A stretch of 36,693 nt of DNA from NCBI GenBank assembly GCA_017161705.1, contig JADFCW010000025.1, positions 1 to 36,693 of the forward strand. Reading direction: 5' to 3'. Positions within the stretch are counted from its first letter, which is position 1, and each line of letters opens with the position of its first letter. A program made the translations under genes and the position numbers. The notes under the pieces were generated by a model. The model worked only from the letters and a program-made list of their open reading frames with translations, made no database searches and was not told where the DNA came from. Of this stretch, positions 15,348 through 24,515 are shown one piece after another. This DNA is from Candidatus Sumerlaeota bacterium. GTDB taxonomy: Bacteria; Sumerlaeota; Sumerlaeia; JADFCW01.

Positions 15348-18300
15348 TCATCGGTAAAGTTCCCAATGCTGCGCACCCAAGGTGAACGGCACATAGGCCT
15401 TGATAGCCAGAATGGGCCGATTGGCCACCGTACCACTGTTCCGCGAGGTGAAATTGCACACCCCCGGCGTCCAACCCCAATGATTCGGGATCGTCGCAGT
15501 GGTATTGGACGCTTCCTGTGACAACCGCATTCCGTTGTTGCTGGAAGGGAAAGCCACCCACTTTGTGGCCATTTGCGTTACATCCCACACCAGCCAAGTA
15601 CCGATTGTGTTGGTGGTAGCATCGGCGCTGGATTCCGGCATATCTTGGTCGAGAGCTCCGCCGCGCAAGCCGCCACCCGCCCATGGCGATTCGGCTGCGC
15701 GCGCCCAATACCACGAAGCCTCGCCTTTGTTGGCATACGTGCCGTCGGCATTTGTTATGCCGCGCCCTTCACCCCAAGCCTTGTTGACTTTCGCCACATA
15801 AATCTTGTGGACCGTTCCGCTGGTATCCCCAGGAACGCCTGCGCCGATAGCGCGTCGGTTGTATTGGTGATACAACATGAGCTTGGCGCTGAACACCGTC
15901 GCGGCCGGGGAGATCAGAGCGGTGTTGAACTTGAGCAGGATGGTCTTCTGATCATCGGGCCAGTAAGAAGTGCCCCAATCGCCTTCCTCGATGGTGGCAT
16001 ACCAACCATTATTCATGCCGAATCCGTTGGCATAGCCACCTGTCCGCGACCGATACATGATAATGTGGCAGTCCTCTGTTCCATTGTAGCTTGGGTCGGG
16101 GAACCGGCCTTGCTGGAAAGTGGTCACCAGGTAGGCCTGCGCTATATTGACGTCTCCGACGTTGAACTGGAAGCTGTTGGTCTGATCCGCGACCACGCCC
16201 GTGCCCCAGATCGCCGGAGCGATCTCGTCCACGCTGGGCGGGGTCAGCTGGTAGGTCAGCGTCGTGTCGGCCGAGAAGTTCGCCAGCGTCCACGTGATCG
16301 TCGTGCCGTTGATCGCGCCACCATGGCTGGCCGACGCCACCGTCCAGCCGGCCGGAGCCACCTCGCGGACCGTAACCACCGCCGGCGCACCGCCGCCGTG
16401 CTTCAGGAAAATCCGCCCCTGAATGCCCTGCGACGTGTACCGATCCGGATACAGCGGATGCGGCCCCAACACACTGCGGTTCGCATACTCCACCGAGATG
16501 CCCTGCGTCAGCACCACGTTGGTGAACTCCGCCGTCACCGATGTCCGGTTGTCGTGGCTGGTCACGGCCAGACAGGCCAGAACCGGCGCCGTGGTCAACT
16601 CCGTCACCGTAACCCATCCCTGTCGGTGCGGCACCCAAACGCCACCATACATCTGCTGCGCCTGGATGATGTTGCCGCGGCGAATCAACCGAATGGGCAG
16701 CCACTGCGGCGGCGTCGTGCAAAAATCATCCTGCTGCGTACGGTCGCGGAAGGCCGAACTGCTCATGCCGCCCCATGCCGTCGGCCGCCACTGCGTGATG
16801 AAGTCGCCGTCGGCTCCGGCCGTCGCCACAAAGTAGTAGTTCCGAATGCCCGAATCTCCGTGGCACGCACCGGCCGAAAGCGAATTCCGCACCATCACCA
16901 GCGCCTTGCACCAGTTCGTCCCGTCCGTCCGATACGGATTCGCACCAAACGCCCCGTTCAACCCCGGCATACTGGTCCACTTGATGTCGGCCTTGAGAAT
17001 GAAGTTGCCCGACACCCGCTTGGCCAGAAGATGCCCGGCGTCGTTGTTGTCCCAGATGTCGTGACCCGAGGCGGTCACCGTATAAACGCCTCCGGCAAAC
17101 GAACTGCGGCCAAGAAGCGCAGGGTCGCCGGCCCGGTGCATCGGATACAACGGATCCGGCGGACGCGTGGCACTGTACGAAGTGCCAAAAATCGCCCCCG
17201 CTCCGTAGTCGCCGCGCCAGTCGAATATCCCCAGCGGCCCGTCATGCGGCCCGTAGATCATCGGGTCGCGCGTTCCCCCCGCCGCCTGTCCGGCGCCAAT
17301 GACCCGGCGAATGTCCGACTCCACCGTCCCGGTGCATACACCGTCGGCCGTCGAACCGACCGGCGGCGTTACGGTGTAGCGCAAAAATGCCACGTTCGTG
17401 GTCAGGTGGTTCATCGCACCCACATCCCAACGGATATAACTGCCCGTGTAGCCGTCGGCCGTGGTCGTCGTCAGAACCTGCGCCGACCCCAGCGTCGTGG
17501 TCGTAATGCTGATCGCCCAGCCTTTCGGCGGAAATTCCCGCACCACCGGCGACGGATGACCCGACGCGGTCGTCACCCGCACGTCCACATGGACGGGCTG
17601 ACCCGCTGTGTAGGCCAAATACTGGTTCACGATCCGATACGCCGTCGCGGCATTCGACGGCGTCGGAGGTAGCGGATACGCGAAGCCCGCGGGATTTGTA
17701 TCCCATCGAATTTCGTTCTCCAAAATGCCGCCTGCCGGTGCGGCGCCGCTGGGAGGATTGCCTGTCATAGTGCCCCGCTGGAACCGGCAACGGAACGCAT
17801 GGCCGCCGCCACCGTTGAAAATCTTCACGCACACCAGATGTTTTCCCGGCGTCAAGGTAAAGGCTGCCGAGGCGTTTTGAACGCCATTGTCATTGGAATT
17901 TACCCCGCGGCTGACATTGTTGATATAACGCTCGATCCCATCCACCAATACTTGGATGGAATCATCCGAGGCAATCCCGATGTTCACCGTCAAATCTGCA
18001 CCCGTGATATTTTCGGCATAGGCGAAAAAATAGGTCATGGTGTGGTCTAGACGAACGTTGCCCTGAAAATTTATGTCACTGTAGTTGTCGCCCTGGTCGA
18101 AAACACAATCGGGCCAGTTCATGCCGTTTCCGCCGCGGACATCAATTAGGGCTTTATTGCCTGGTGCTGAATACGTAAAGACCGTGGGGACATCCTTGCC
18201 ATTGGCAATGGTGCGCCATACGAACGAGAAACTGCCAGCAATGGTATAGTTTGTGTTCACAACCATTCCATCTGTGGGGATTATGTTTCTCTCTGTCACC

Positions 18301-18506
18301 ACGCCATCGGTCAAGTAGTCCAGACGAAGGCTGGCGTTGCCGGGGTTTGCGCCTGTGTTATCCCGGTAGTAGGGCCCCAGCACCAGCCAGTCTTGGTTGA
18401 AGCCGTATGTGTTGACGCGCGCATAGGCCGATCCGGATATAGACACACACGCGGCTATCGCTAGCAACACGGCTCCACCGGTCGTTTTTTTGCATTTTTG
18501 AATCAT
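15348..18506 (-). CDS. Large secreted mosaic surface protein
   Basis: The 1052-residue protein starts with a signal peptide (cleavage likely after SGSAYA, near residue 29). In order it shows: a PA14/carbohydrate-module-like region (about 30-250, WLVLGPYYRDN, ASDDSIQVLVDG, LTPGKHLVCVKIFNGGGG); a domain with VREFPPKGWAI (about 285-400); a DUF1349/LamG-like domain (about 430-660, DIWDNNDAGHLLAKRVSGNF); a second copy of the earlier domain with VREVAPAGWTV (about 670-780); and a DNRLRE-like region (about 800-1045, ILLKFNTALI, AKLMLYH, WLVWDVTQMATKWV). No catalytic residues or anchor are seen. A polysaccharide-binding or structural extracellular role is inferred. AAAGGAG lies seven bases before the ATG. 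Confidence 0.88.
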   Translation of the reverse strand: MIQKCKKTTGGAVLLAIAACVSISGSAYARVNTYGFNQDWLVLGPYYRDNTGANPGNASLRLDYLTDGVVTERNIIPTDGMVVNTNYTIAGSFSFVWRTIANGKDVPTVFTYSAPGNKALIDVRGGNGMNWPDCVFDQGDNYSDINFQGNVRLDHTMTYFFAYAENITGADLTVNIGIASDDSIQVLVDGIERYINNVSRGVNSNDNGVQNASAAFTLTPGKHLVCVKIFNGGGGHAFRCRFQRGTMTGNPPSGAAPAGGILENEIRWDTNPAGFAYPLPPTPSNAATAYRIVNQYLAYTAGQPVHVDVRVTTASGHPSPVVREFPPKGWAISITTTTLGSAQVLTTTTADGYTGSYIRWDVGAMNHLTTNVAFLRYTVTPPVGSTADGVCTGTVESDIRRVIGAGQAAGGTRDPMIYGPHDGPLGIFDWRGDYGAGAIFGTSYSATRPPDPLYPMHRAGDPALLGRSSFAGGVYTVTASGHDIWDNNDAGHLLAKRVSGNFILKADIKWTSMPGLNGAFGANPYRTDGTNWCKALVMVRNSLSAGACHGDSGIRNYYFVATAGADGDFITQWRPTAWGGMSSSAFRDRTQQDDFCTTPPQWLPIRLIRRGNIIQAQQMYGGVWVPHRQGWVTVTELTTAPVLACLAVTSHDNRTSVTAEFTNVVLTQGISVEYANRSVLGPHPLYPDRYTSQGIQGRIFLKHGGGAPAVVTVREVAPAGWTVASASHGGAINGTTITWTLANFSADTTLTYQLTPPSVDEIAPAIWGTGVVADQTNSFQFNVGDVNIAQAYLVTTFQQGRFPDPSYNGTEDCHIIMYRSRTGGYANGFGMNNGWYATIEEGDWGTSYWPDDQKTILLKFNTALISPAATVFSAKLMLYHQYNRRAIGAGVPGDTSGTVHKIYVAKVNKAWGEGRGITNADGTYANKGEASWYWARAAESPWAGGGLRGGALDQDMPESSADATTNTIGTWLVWDVTQMATKWVAFPSSNNGMRLSQEASNTTATIPNHWGWTPGVCNFTSRNSGTVANRPILAIKAYVPFTLGAQHWELYR

Positions 18507-18539
18507 TGGAATCTCCTTTCATGTTTTGCGTTTTTGTCG

Positions 18540-18561
18540 AAGAACCGCCACCTCGGTTCTT
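18540..18561 (-). promoter_or_regulatory. Leader hairpin of the large surface protein gene
   Basis: A perfect 8-bp stem (AAGAACCG, 6-base loop, CGGTTCTT) lies 33 bases upstream of the ATG at 18506. It could stabilise the transcript or modulate ribosome access; no T tail follows. Confidence 0.4.
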
Positions 18562-19418
18562 ACGTTTCGCCGGGACCAATTCTGAGCTGTGCGGTCCTCG
18601 TGCGAACTAAACTGGGATTCTTGGTTTCCTCCTTTCTTTCTGGAATGGTTAATGGCCGCGCCGCCTGCCGTGGGTAAAGGAATGCGCTGGACAACAAAGC
18701 TTGCACTCCTTTGTTTCCTCCCCCGATTGTCATTTCTCCCCCCTTTCGCGAAGAAATATGGCCGGCAGCGAGGTCAGCAAACGCCACCAACTTCATCTTC
18801 CCATCGGCGAGCGGTGGAAAAGACAAAAGTTATAGTTTTTTCGCTACATTGAAATACTTTGGGCGCCCACACTGTAGCAGGTCATGTGGGGCTGTTGCTG
18901 GAATTCTTTGATGGTCTCTGCACTGATGTCGAATCGCCTGGAATTCCGGCTATTGTCTCAGGCACCCTGCGCTTTCCTGAAGACCCACAACCTCATCCTG
19001 GCTTTTCGCGCGAAACACACACCCTAGCGCGATGTGCGGAATTGGGGATACCCATGATGCGGAGGATTGACACGAAATTCGTGATGCAGAGACACGAAGG
19101 CGAGCACTTGTTGAAAGGTCAAACGATGTTTGTCCGGATATCCCGCAATTCTTTGATATTATGTTTGTTGCGCCGACCTCCTTTCCTTCTAGGACTAGCA
19201 CATCCTGTAGGACAGGCCTCATAAATCGGTGCGAATTAAGGAGTTGCAGAGTTCGTGCGCTGTGCGAGAAGATGGGGCCAAGAAGCCGTTGGTTGCCGCT
19301 CAACGAGAAGCGGCCAGGGAAAAACTACAGACCCTGCATCTTTTTTGAATTGCCCCGCGAGGGGGGTTCTGATATGGTTTGCACACTTTTGACGGGAAGT
19401 CATGACAGGAGATCTCCA
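18562..19418. other. Long divergent intergenic region without a supported gene
   Basis: This interval of about 860 bases separates two divergent secreted-protein genes. Short frames exist, but none has good start signals and recognisable sequence together. Visible structures are GCTACA (18843-18848) pairing with TGTAGC (18873-18878) around the palindrome GGGCGCCC, and the palindrome CACGAAATTCGTG near 19072. Regulatory sites for both flanking genes are expected here, but I cannot place promoters convincingly. Confidence 0.5.
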
Positions 19419-22076
19419 ATGAAGTACGTGCGCCATTGCATCCTGCTCGGCTGGGTCTGCGTCCTGTTTTTAGTGCCAGACGCTCGCGGCGGGGAACCGC
19501 CCAGGATCGTTCAACCGAAGGGGGTGTCCGCCCAGCCGGGACCGAAGTTGGTTTCACCCAAGACCGCCGGCTCCAAGCAGCCGTCCAAAAAAGCGCCGGC
19601 GAACGGGGCTCCGATGGTTGCCGCACCAAAGGCCGCTCCCAAAGGGCCCGCGAAAATAGTCCAGCCCGCTCCGCCTTCCGACGTTTTGCGGAAACGCGCT
19701 CTGGCCGGCCCGCTCCGCGACCATCCGGAGATCGTCTTTGCCGTCCGCGCGAAATACAACGACGGGCATTGGTATGCCAACATCGGTTACTACTGCGATG
19801 ACGAATCGTTAAAGGCGTATGCGGGCAACGGCGCGGGCGACGTCGGCAAGCTATGCAAACTGAATCTACGCACGGGCGACGTATCGGTTCTTCTCGACGC
19901 AAAAACCGGTTCGATCCGCGATCCGCAGGTGCACTACGACGGGAAAAAAATCCTTTTCGCCTGGCGCAAGGAAGGAACCGACTATTACAACCTTTACGAA
20001 ATCAATACCGACGGTTCCGGACTGAGGCAGATCACTTCCGGTCCTTACGACGACTTCGAGCCGACCTATCTGCCCGACGGCGATATCCTGTTTGTCTCCA
20101 CCCGCTGCAACCGCTGGGTCAATTGCTGGAAAACGCAAGTGGCGATCATGTTTCGCTGTGGCCCCAACGGCGAAAACATCCACGCGGTCTCGGCCAATAC
20201 GGAGCACGACAACACGCCGTGGATGCTCCCGGACGGCCGCGTCCTTTACACGCGCTGGGAATATGTGGACCGCAGCCAGGTCGAGTTTCATCACCTTTGG
20301 GTCATGAATCCCGACGGCACGAATCACATGGTCTTCTACGGCAATATGCATCCCAAGATCGTCATGATAGACGCCAAGCCGATTCCGGGGACCAACAAAG
20401 TCGTCGCCTCGTTTTCGCCCGGCCACGGGATCAACGAGCACGCGGGTATCGTGACCATCGTGTCGCCCGACAAAGGCCCGGATGATCTCACGGCGGCGCA
20501 GCCGCTGCATAAGAATCGGTTCCGCGACCCGTATGCTCTGTCGGAAGACCTCTTCCTTGTGGCCATGAACAACCAAATTCTTCTGCTGGACAGCCAAGGC
20601 ACGCTCGAGCCGATTTATACCCATAAAGGCGACGAGGGGCAGCTTCACGAGCCGCGTCCGATCCAGCCGCGGCCGCGAGAGCCAATCCTCCCGCGGCGCG
20701 CCAATCCGGCCAAACCAGTCGGCCACTACGTCCTGTCGGACATTTACAACAGCCGCAATCTGGCGGGCGTTCATCGCGGCGAAATCAAGAAGCTTCTTGT
20801 GCTGGAGACGCTGCCCAAGCAGGTCAACTTCAGCGGGGGCCCCGACCTGCTGAGCTGGTTGGGCACGTTTTCGCTCGAACGTGTTCTTGGCACCGTCCCC
20901 GTCGAGCCCGACGGGTCGGCCTACTTCGAAGTACCGCCCGGACGGCAGCTGTTTTTCGTGGCGCTGGACGAGAAGGACCTATCGGTCAAGCGCATGCACA
21001 GTTTTACCAGTCTCATGCCGGGCGAAGTGATGAGCTGCGTCGGCTGCCATGAAGAGCGGCAGAAGACGCCTGAACAGCGCGGCGTGAACGTGCTTCAGGC
21101 GTTGCAGCGTCCGCCCAGCCGCATCCAGCCCTTCGAGGGTTTCCCCGATGTGATTGATTTCAGCCGCGACATTCAGCCGATCCTCGATGCCCATTGCGTT
21201 CGTTGCCACGACTACAGCCGTCGGGAGGGCAAGGTCGTTCTGGCCGGCGATCTCGGTCCGCACTGGTCCCACAGCTACTACAATCTTCTGGCGTTCCGCC
21301 TTGTGGCCGACGGACGAAACGGCCTGGGCAACTATCCCCCGCGCACCATCGGCAGTTCCGCAAGCCGTCTGCTGAAACTGGTGGACGGCAGTCACTACGG
21401 GGCCAAAGTCTCCGAGCGCGAGTGGCGAATGTTGTGGCTGTGGATCGAAAGCGGCGCGACCTATGCGGGCAGCTACGCGGCCCTGCGCAACGAAGATGAA
21501 ATGGCCATGGCCGGCCGAGCGTATGGCCAAGCCTGGGGCGGGTGCAATGGGGTGTTGCGGCGGCGCTGCGCCCAATGCCATGCCATCGGCGGCCCGGCAG
21601 AGGCCGACAAGTTGCCCCTGCCCTATTCGCCCGAGCGCCTGAGCCAACGGCCCGGCATCACATGGCCCGTTGCGGTGCATGAGCGCGTGGTTTTTGAAAA
21701 CGATCCCATTGCGCGGTTCGGTTCACATATCCTGTTTAATTTTACGCGGCCCGAATATTCGCCGATCGTGCTCGGCCCGCTGGCCAAAGAAGCCGGCGGC
21801 TACGGCAGCTGCGGCGAAGTATTCCAGGACAAAAACGACCCGGACTACAAAACGATGGTGGACGCCATCGCCCGCGGCAAGGCGGTGTGGAATGGCTATG
21901 CCCGCTACGGCTCGCCGGATTTCCGCCCCAACCGCCAATATGTGCGCGAAATGAAGCGGTTTGGCATTCTGCCGCCGACGTTTGATCCGGCGAAAGACCC
22001 GATCCATATCTTCGAGGCCGATCAACTCTATTGGCGATCCTTCTGGCACAAGCCCGCCTCTGCAGGAGGCGAATAG
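19419..22076 (+). CDS. Secreted HzsA-related beta-propeller/multihaem cytochrome c protein
   Basis: The 885-residue precursor has a signal peptide (MKYVRHCILLGWVCVLFLV) and a Lys/Pro/Ala-rich linker to about residue 95. A TolB/WD-like propeller (about 100-400) contains INTDGSGLRQIT, PTYLPDGDILFVSTR and MNPDGTNHM. The C-terminal half resembles the hydrazine synthase alpha-subunit-like domain. It carries three haem c motifs: CVGCH (540-544), CVRCH (593-597) and CAQCH (717-721). Relatives are common in planctomycetes and related phyla outside anammox; none of the other hydrazine synthase subunits is nearby, so hydrazine synthesis is not implied. An extracytoplasmic redox role is inferred. The ATG at 19419 has AGGAGA at ideal spacing; the frame opens upstream to 19161 without coding character. 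Confidence 0.87.
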   Translation: MKYVRHCILLGWVCVLFLVPDARGGEPPRIVQPKGVSAQPGPKLVSPKTAGSKQPSKKAPANGAPMVAAPKAAPKGPAKIVQPAPPSDVLRKRALAGPLRDHPEIVFAVRAKYNDGHWYANIGYYCDDESLKAYAGNGAGDVGKLCKLNLRTGDVSVLLDAKTGSIRDPQVHYDGKKILFAWRKEGTDYYNLYEINTDGSGLRQITSGPYDDFEPTYLPDGDILFVSTRCNRWVNCWKTQVAIMFRCGPNGENIHAVSANTEHDNTPWMLPDGRVLYTRWEYVDRSQVEFHHLWVMNPDGTNHMVFYGNMHPKIVMIDAKPIPGTNKVVASFSPGHGINEHAGIVTIVSPDKGPDDLTAAQPLHKNRFRDPYALSEDLFLVAMNNQILLLDSQGTLEPIYTHKGDEGQLHEPRPIQPRPREPILPRRANPAKPVGHYVLSDIYNSRNLAGVHRGEIKKLLVLETLPKQVNFSGGPDLLSWLGTFSLERVLGTVPVEPDGSAYFEVPPGRQLFFVALDEKDLSVKRMHSFTSLMPGEVMSCVGCHEERQKTPEQRGVNVLQALQRPPSRIQPFEGFPDVIDFSRDIQPILDAHCVRCHDYSRREGKVVLAGDLGPHWSHSYYNLLAFRLVADGRNGLGNYPPRTIGSSASRLLKLVDGSHYGAKVSEREWRMLWLWIESGATYAGSYAALRNEDEMAMAGRAYGQAWGGCNGVLRRRCAQCHAIGGPAEADKLPLPYSPERLSQRPGITWPVAVHERVVFENDPIARFGSHILFNFTRPEYSPIVLGPLAKEAGGYGSCGEVFQDKNDPDYKTMVDAIARGKAVWNGYARYGSPDFRPNRQYVREMKRFGILPPTFDPAKDPIHIFEADQLYWRSFWHKPASAGGE

Positions 22077-22121
22077 GCCGCTTTCCCGCGGTGACCACAT
22101 GAGAGCAGCGAGGGTATGCGC

Positions 22122-23153
22122 GTGGAAAAGACAGTCGTTTTTGGTGTGGCGATTGCGATGGCCTTCTCGGTGCTTGCGCGAAAAGCAGGGTGCGAACCGC
22201 CTTATCCGCCAAGTTCCATTGTCCAAAGCGCAACATTCGACTCGACCCCAACGATCATCCGCAGGGCTGTCGGCAGCGACAACTGGCCGATCACATGGTG
22301 CGATGACGATTCGCTCTTTACGTCGTATGGCGACGGGAGCGGATTCGAGCCGCGGCTGAAAGAAAAACTCAGCCAAGGGTTTGCGCGCATCACGGGCATG
22401 CCGCCGGCGTTCGAGGCGGTCAATATTCGTTCGCCCAGCGGCGAAACCCAAGGCGACGGCCCCAAGGGTGCCAAAGCCAGCGGGATGCTGATGGTGGACG
22501 GCAGGCTGTATATGTGGGTGCGGAACACCGGCAACTCGCAGCTGGTGTGGTCGAAAGACCGTGGCGCCACTTGGACGTGGGGCTTCAAGTTCACCGAGAG
22601 TTTCGGCTGTCCGGCGTTTCTGAATTATGGGAAAAACTATGAAGGCGCGCGCGACAGCTTTGTCTATACCTATTCCTCCGACGGCCCCAGCGCCTACGTG
22701 TCTTACGACACCGTCGTGCTGGCCCGCGTTCCCAAAGACAAAATCACGCAGCGTGCTGCTTACGAGTTCTTTGCAGGAGAGAAGGGCGGCGAAGCGGTGT
22801 GGTCGAACGACATCGCCGCCCGCCAGGCCATCTTTCGCTATCCGGGCAATTGCCAGCGCCTCGATGTGATCTATCATCCCGTGTTTCGGCGCTACTGGCT
22901 GATTCTCGGCTACAATCACGAAAGCGGCTGGGGGATTTATGACGCACCGAAGCCATGGGGGCCGTGGACGACGGTCTTTCACACCGACCGCTGGGATATT
23001 CGCGGCACGCACGGTTACCGTTTCCCAACCAAATGGATCAGCGGGGATGGAAAGACGCTGTGGTTGATCTTTTCCGGCGGGGTGAAATACGGCTACGATG
23101 CTTTTTGCTTGCGCCGTCTGACCCTGACAACTGCTTCAGGTGCAACCCAATAG
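22122..23153 (+). CDS. Secreted sialidase/DUF4185-like beta-propeller protein
   Basis: The protein of about 343 residues has a signal sequence (VVFGVAIAMAFSVLARKAGC). Repeating propeller-like motifs follow: WCDDDSLFTSYGDG, GMLMVDGRLYMWVRN, LVWSKDRGATWTWG and YHPVFRRYWLILGYNHESGWGIYDAPKPWGPW. This pattern is seen in DUF4185 and sialidase-like glycosidase folds. A role in extracellular glycan recognition or cleavage is inferred; catalytic residues are not assignable. The GTG at 22122 is seven bases from GCGAGGG; an ATG at 22116 is also possible but too close to it. It follows the HzsA-like gene by 45 bases and is probably in its operon. Confidence 0.82.
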   Translation: MEKTVVFGVAIAMAFSVLARKAGCEPPYPPSSIVQSATFDSTPTIIRRAVGSDNWPITWCDDDSLFTSYGDGSGFEPRLKEKLSQGFARITGMPPAFEAVNIRSPSGETQGDGPKGAKASGMLMVDGRLYMWVRNTGNSQLVWSKDRGATWTWGFKFTESFGCPAFLNYGKNYEGARDSFVYTYSSDGPSAYVSYDTVVLARVPKDKITQRAAYEFFAGEKGGEAVWSNDIAARQAIFRYPGNCQRLDVIYHPVFRRYWLILGYNHESGWGIYDAPKPWGPWTTVFHTDRWDIRGTHGYRFPTKWISGDGKTLWLIFSGGVKYGYDAFCLRRLTLTTASGATQ

Positions 23154-23217
23154 GCTTGCGATGCAAAAAATCCGCCCCGAGAGAATGGGGAGCGGCCGGA
23201 CTCCGGGAGACCAAGCC

Positions 23218-24048
23218 ATGAAACACCTTTCGCTTCGCCGCACACAGGCTCGACCTTTGCCTTGCGGAAAAATTCAGCCGCGCCCGCTTGCCCCGTTTGC
23301 AACCCGACTGCTTCTCTTTGCATTGATAGCTCTTCTCTCCGATCGGCCTGGTGCCGCCGAATCCTGGCTGAGTTTGGATGTAGGCCAGACCGTCGCCGGC
23401 GGCACCGCGATCAATGCCAACACCACGTTCACTGTCACGGGCGGCGGGGACATCGGCGGTACCCGCGACAGTTTTCGCTTTGTCTATCTGCGCGCAAAGG
23501 GCGATTGCGAGATTACTGCCCGGCTTGTTGTCCAAACAGCGACGCCTCCGGCGGCTCTCTCTTCCGAGGCGAAGGCCGGCATCATGATTCGGCAAAGCCT
23601 CTCGTCGGCCACGCTGTATGCAGCCCTGCTGCGAACGCCCGCCGGCCGCGTTTATTTTCAATGGCGGCTGACCCCGCAAGGCAGGACGGCCGCGCGCTCC
23701 GACCGCGCCGCTGGGCTGCCGTGCTGGCTTCGCTTGCGGCGAAATGGCCAAACGTTTTCCGCCTATTACGCCCGCGAGACCGCCGGACGCCCCGCCGCAT
23801 GGACCAAAGTGGGCGGCGATGTGGTGATCACGATGAGCAATCCGCTCCTCGTGGGAATGTGCGTTTCCAACCGCGTTGCCGACACGCCAGGCACGGCGGT
23901 TTTCGACCATGTAGTCGCAGCGGGAGCCTTTCGTCCGGGCGCCGGTCTGATTCTGGGCCACGGGCCGAGTCCCGACGACTACGCGTTGCCGCATGCCCCC
24001 GTAGCGTTGCTGCGGCAACGCACTCTCCTTATCGCTTTCCTGTGGTAG
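23218..24048 (+). CDS. Secreted DUF1349/concanavalin-like domain protein
   Basis: The 276-residue protein has a long basic N-terminus and hydrophobic signal (LLLFALIALLSDRPGAAES). A single lectin-like beta-sandwich domain follows. Key motifs are the FTVTGGGDIGG start, DSFRFVYLRAKGDCEITARL, and KAGIMIRQSLSSATLYAALL, typical of DUF1349-type modules found in polysaccharide-binding proteins. The same kind of domain is embedded in the 1052-residue protein at 15.3 kb. GGGAGA lies seven bases before the ATG at 23218; upstream in-frame starts are not used. It is 64 bases downstream of the sialidase-like gene and likely co-transcribed. Confidence 0.8.
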   Translation: MKHLSLRRTQARPLPCGKIQPRPLAPFATRLLLFALIALLSDRPGAAESWLSLDVGQTVAGGTAINANTTFTVTGGGDIGGTRDSFRFVYLRAKGDCEITARLVVQTATPPAALSSEAKAGIMIRQSLSSATLYAALLRTPAGRVYFQWRLTPQGRTAARSDRAAGLPCWLRLRRNGQTFSAYYARETAGRPAAWTKVGGDVVITMSNPLLVGMCVSNRVADTPGTAVFDHVVAAGAFRPGAGLILGHGPSPDDYALPHAPVALLRQRTLLIAFLW

Positions 24049-24098
24049 GAATTGGACGTGTCGTGAGGCGGTTCCGGGTGCACTGCACACGGCTATGT

Positions 24099-24413
24099 CT
24101 ATACACTTTCCACCATGACCGTGTCGCCGTCAAGCCGTACCGGATACACTTTCATCACGCAATCGGGGTTGGCCGAGCAAATGCCAGTCTTCAAATCCAG
24201 CTCCCAGCCGTGCCATGGACAGAGCACTTTTCCTTCGTCGGCGATCACCGCGACCGGCTGGACGTGGTGGCCGCCGGGACCACATCGGCCTTCGAAGGCA
24301 TGAAACTCGCCTTCCAGATTGATTACAGTCAGGTGCGCGCCGTCGGAGAGCGTCACGACGCGGCAGGTATTGATCGGAAAATCCTCGATTGTTCCCAGTC
24401 GCACGGTTTTCAT
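24099..24413 (-). CDS. Rieske-like ferredoxin with altered first cluster motif
   Basis: The 104-residue protein has the small Rieske ferredoxin fold seen in NirD and dioxygenase ferredoxins, with the C-terminal box VLCPWHGWELDLKTG (Cys65, His68) intact. The first box, normally Cys-x-His, reads GRCGPGGHHVQP, so Cys44 is followed by His only at 49 and 50. If a [2Fe-2S] cluster binds, its geometry must be altered. The reading is the same in the surrounding frame, so no obvious frameshift explains it. AAGGA lies close upstream of the ATG. It is about 100 bases downstream of the iscU-like gene on the same strand and may be co-transcribed with it. Confidence 0.85.
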   Translation of the reverse strand: MKTVRLGTIEDFPINTCRVVTLSDGAHLTVINLEGEFHAFEGRCGPGGHHVQPVAVIADEGKVLCPWHGWELDLKTGICSANPDCVMKVYPVRLDGDTVMVESV

Positions 24414-24515
24414 CTGTTCCTTCCCCCTCTGCGGAAGCAGCCCTCATACTCTGCGTGAGGTGCTCCCCGCTTGCATGGCATGCAATTGCCCGCACCACAT
24501 CGCCGCAATGCGGCG

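Noticed and set aside
15573-17672. Long open frame of 699 codons antisense to the surface protein
   Set aside because: Arg/His/Pro-rich composition typical of an antisense shadow; the minus-strand gene has a signal peptide, ribosome site and domains.
18950-19303. 117-codon minus-strand frame
   Set aside because: No recognisable motifs and no start codon at the AAGGAGG-like sequence; composition looks non-coding.
19419-22076. Genuine anammox hydrazine synthase alpha subunit
   Set aside because: No beta or gamma subunit or hydrazine dehydrogenase nearby; related multihaem proteins are common in non-anammox bacteria.
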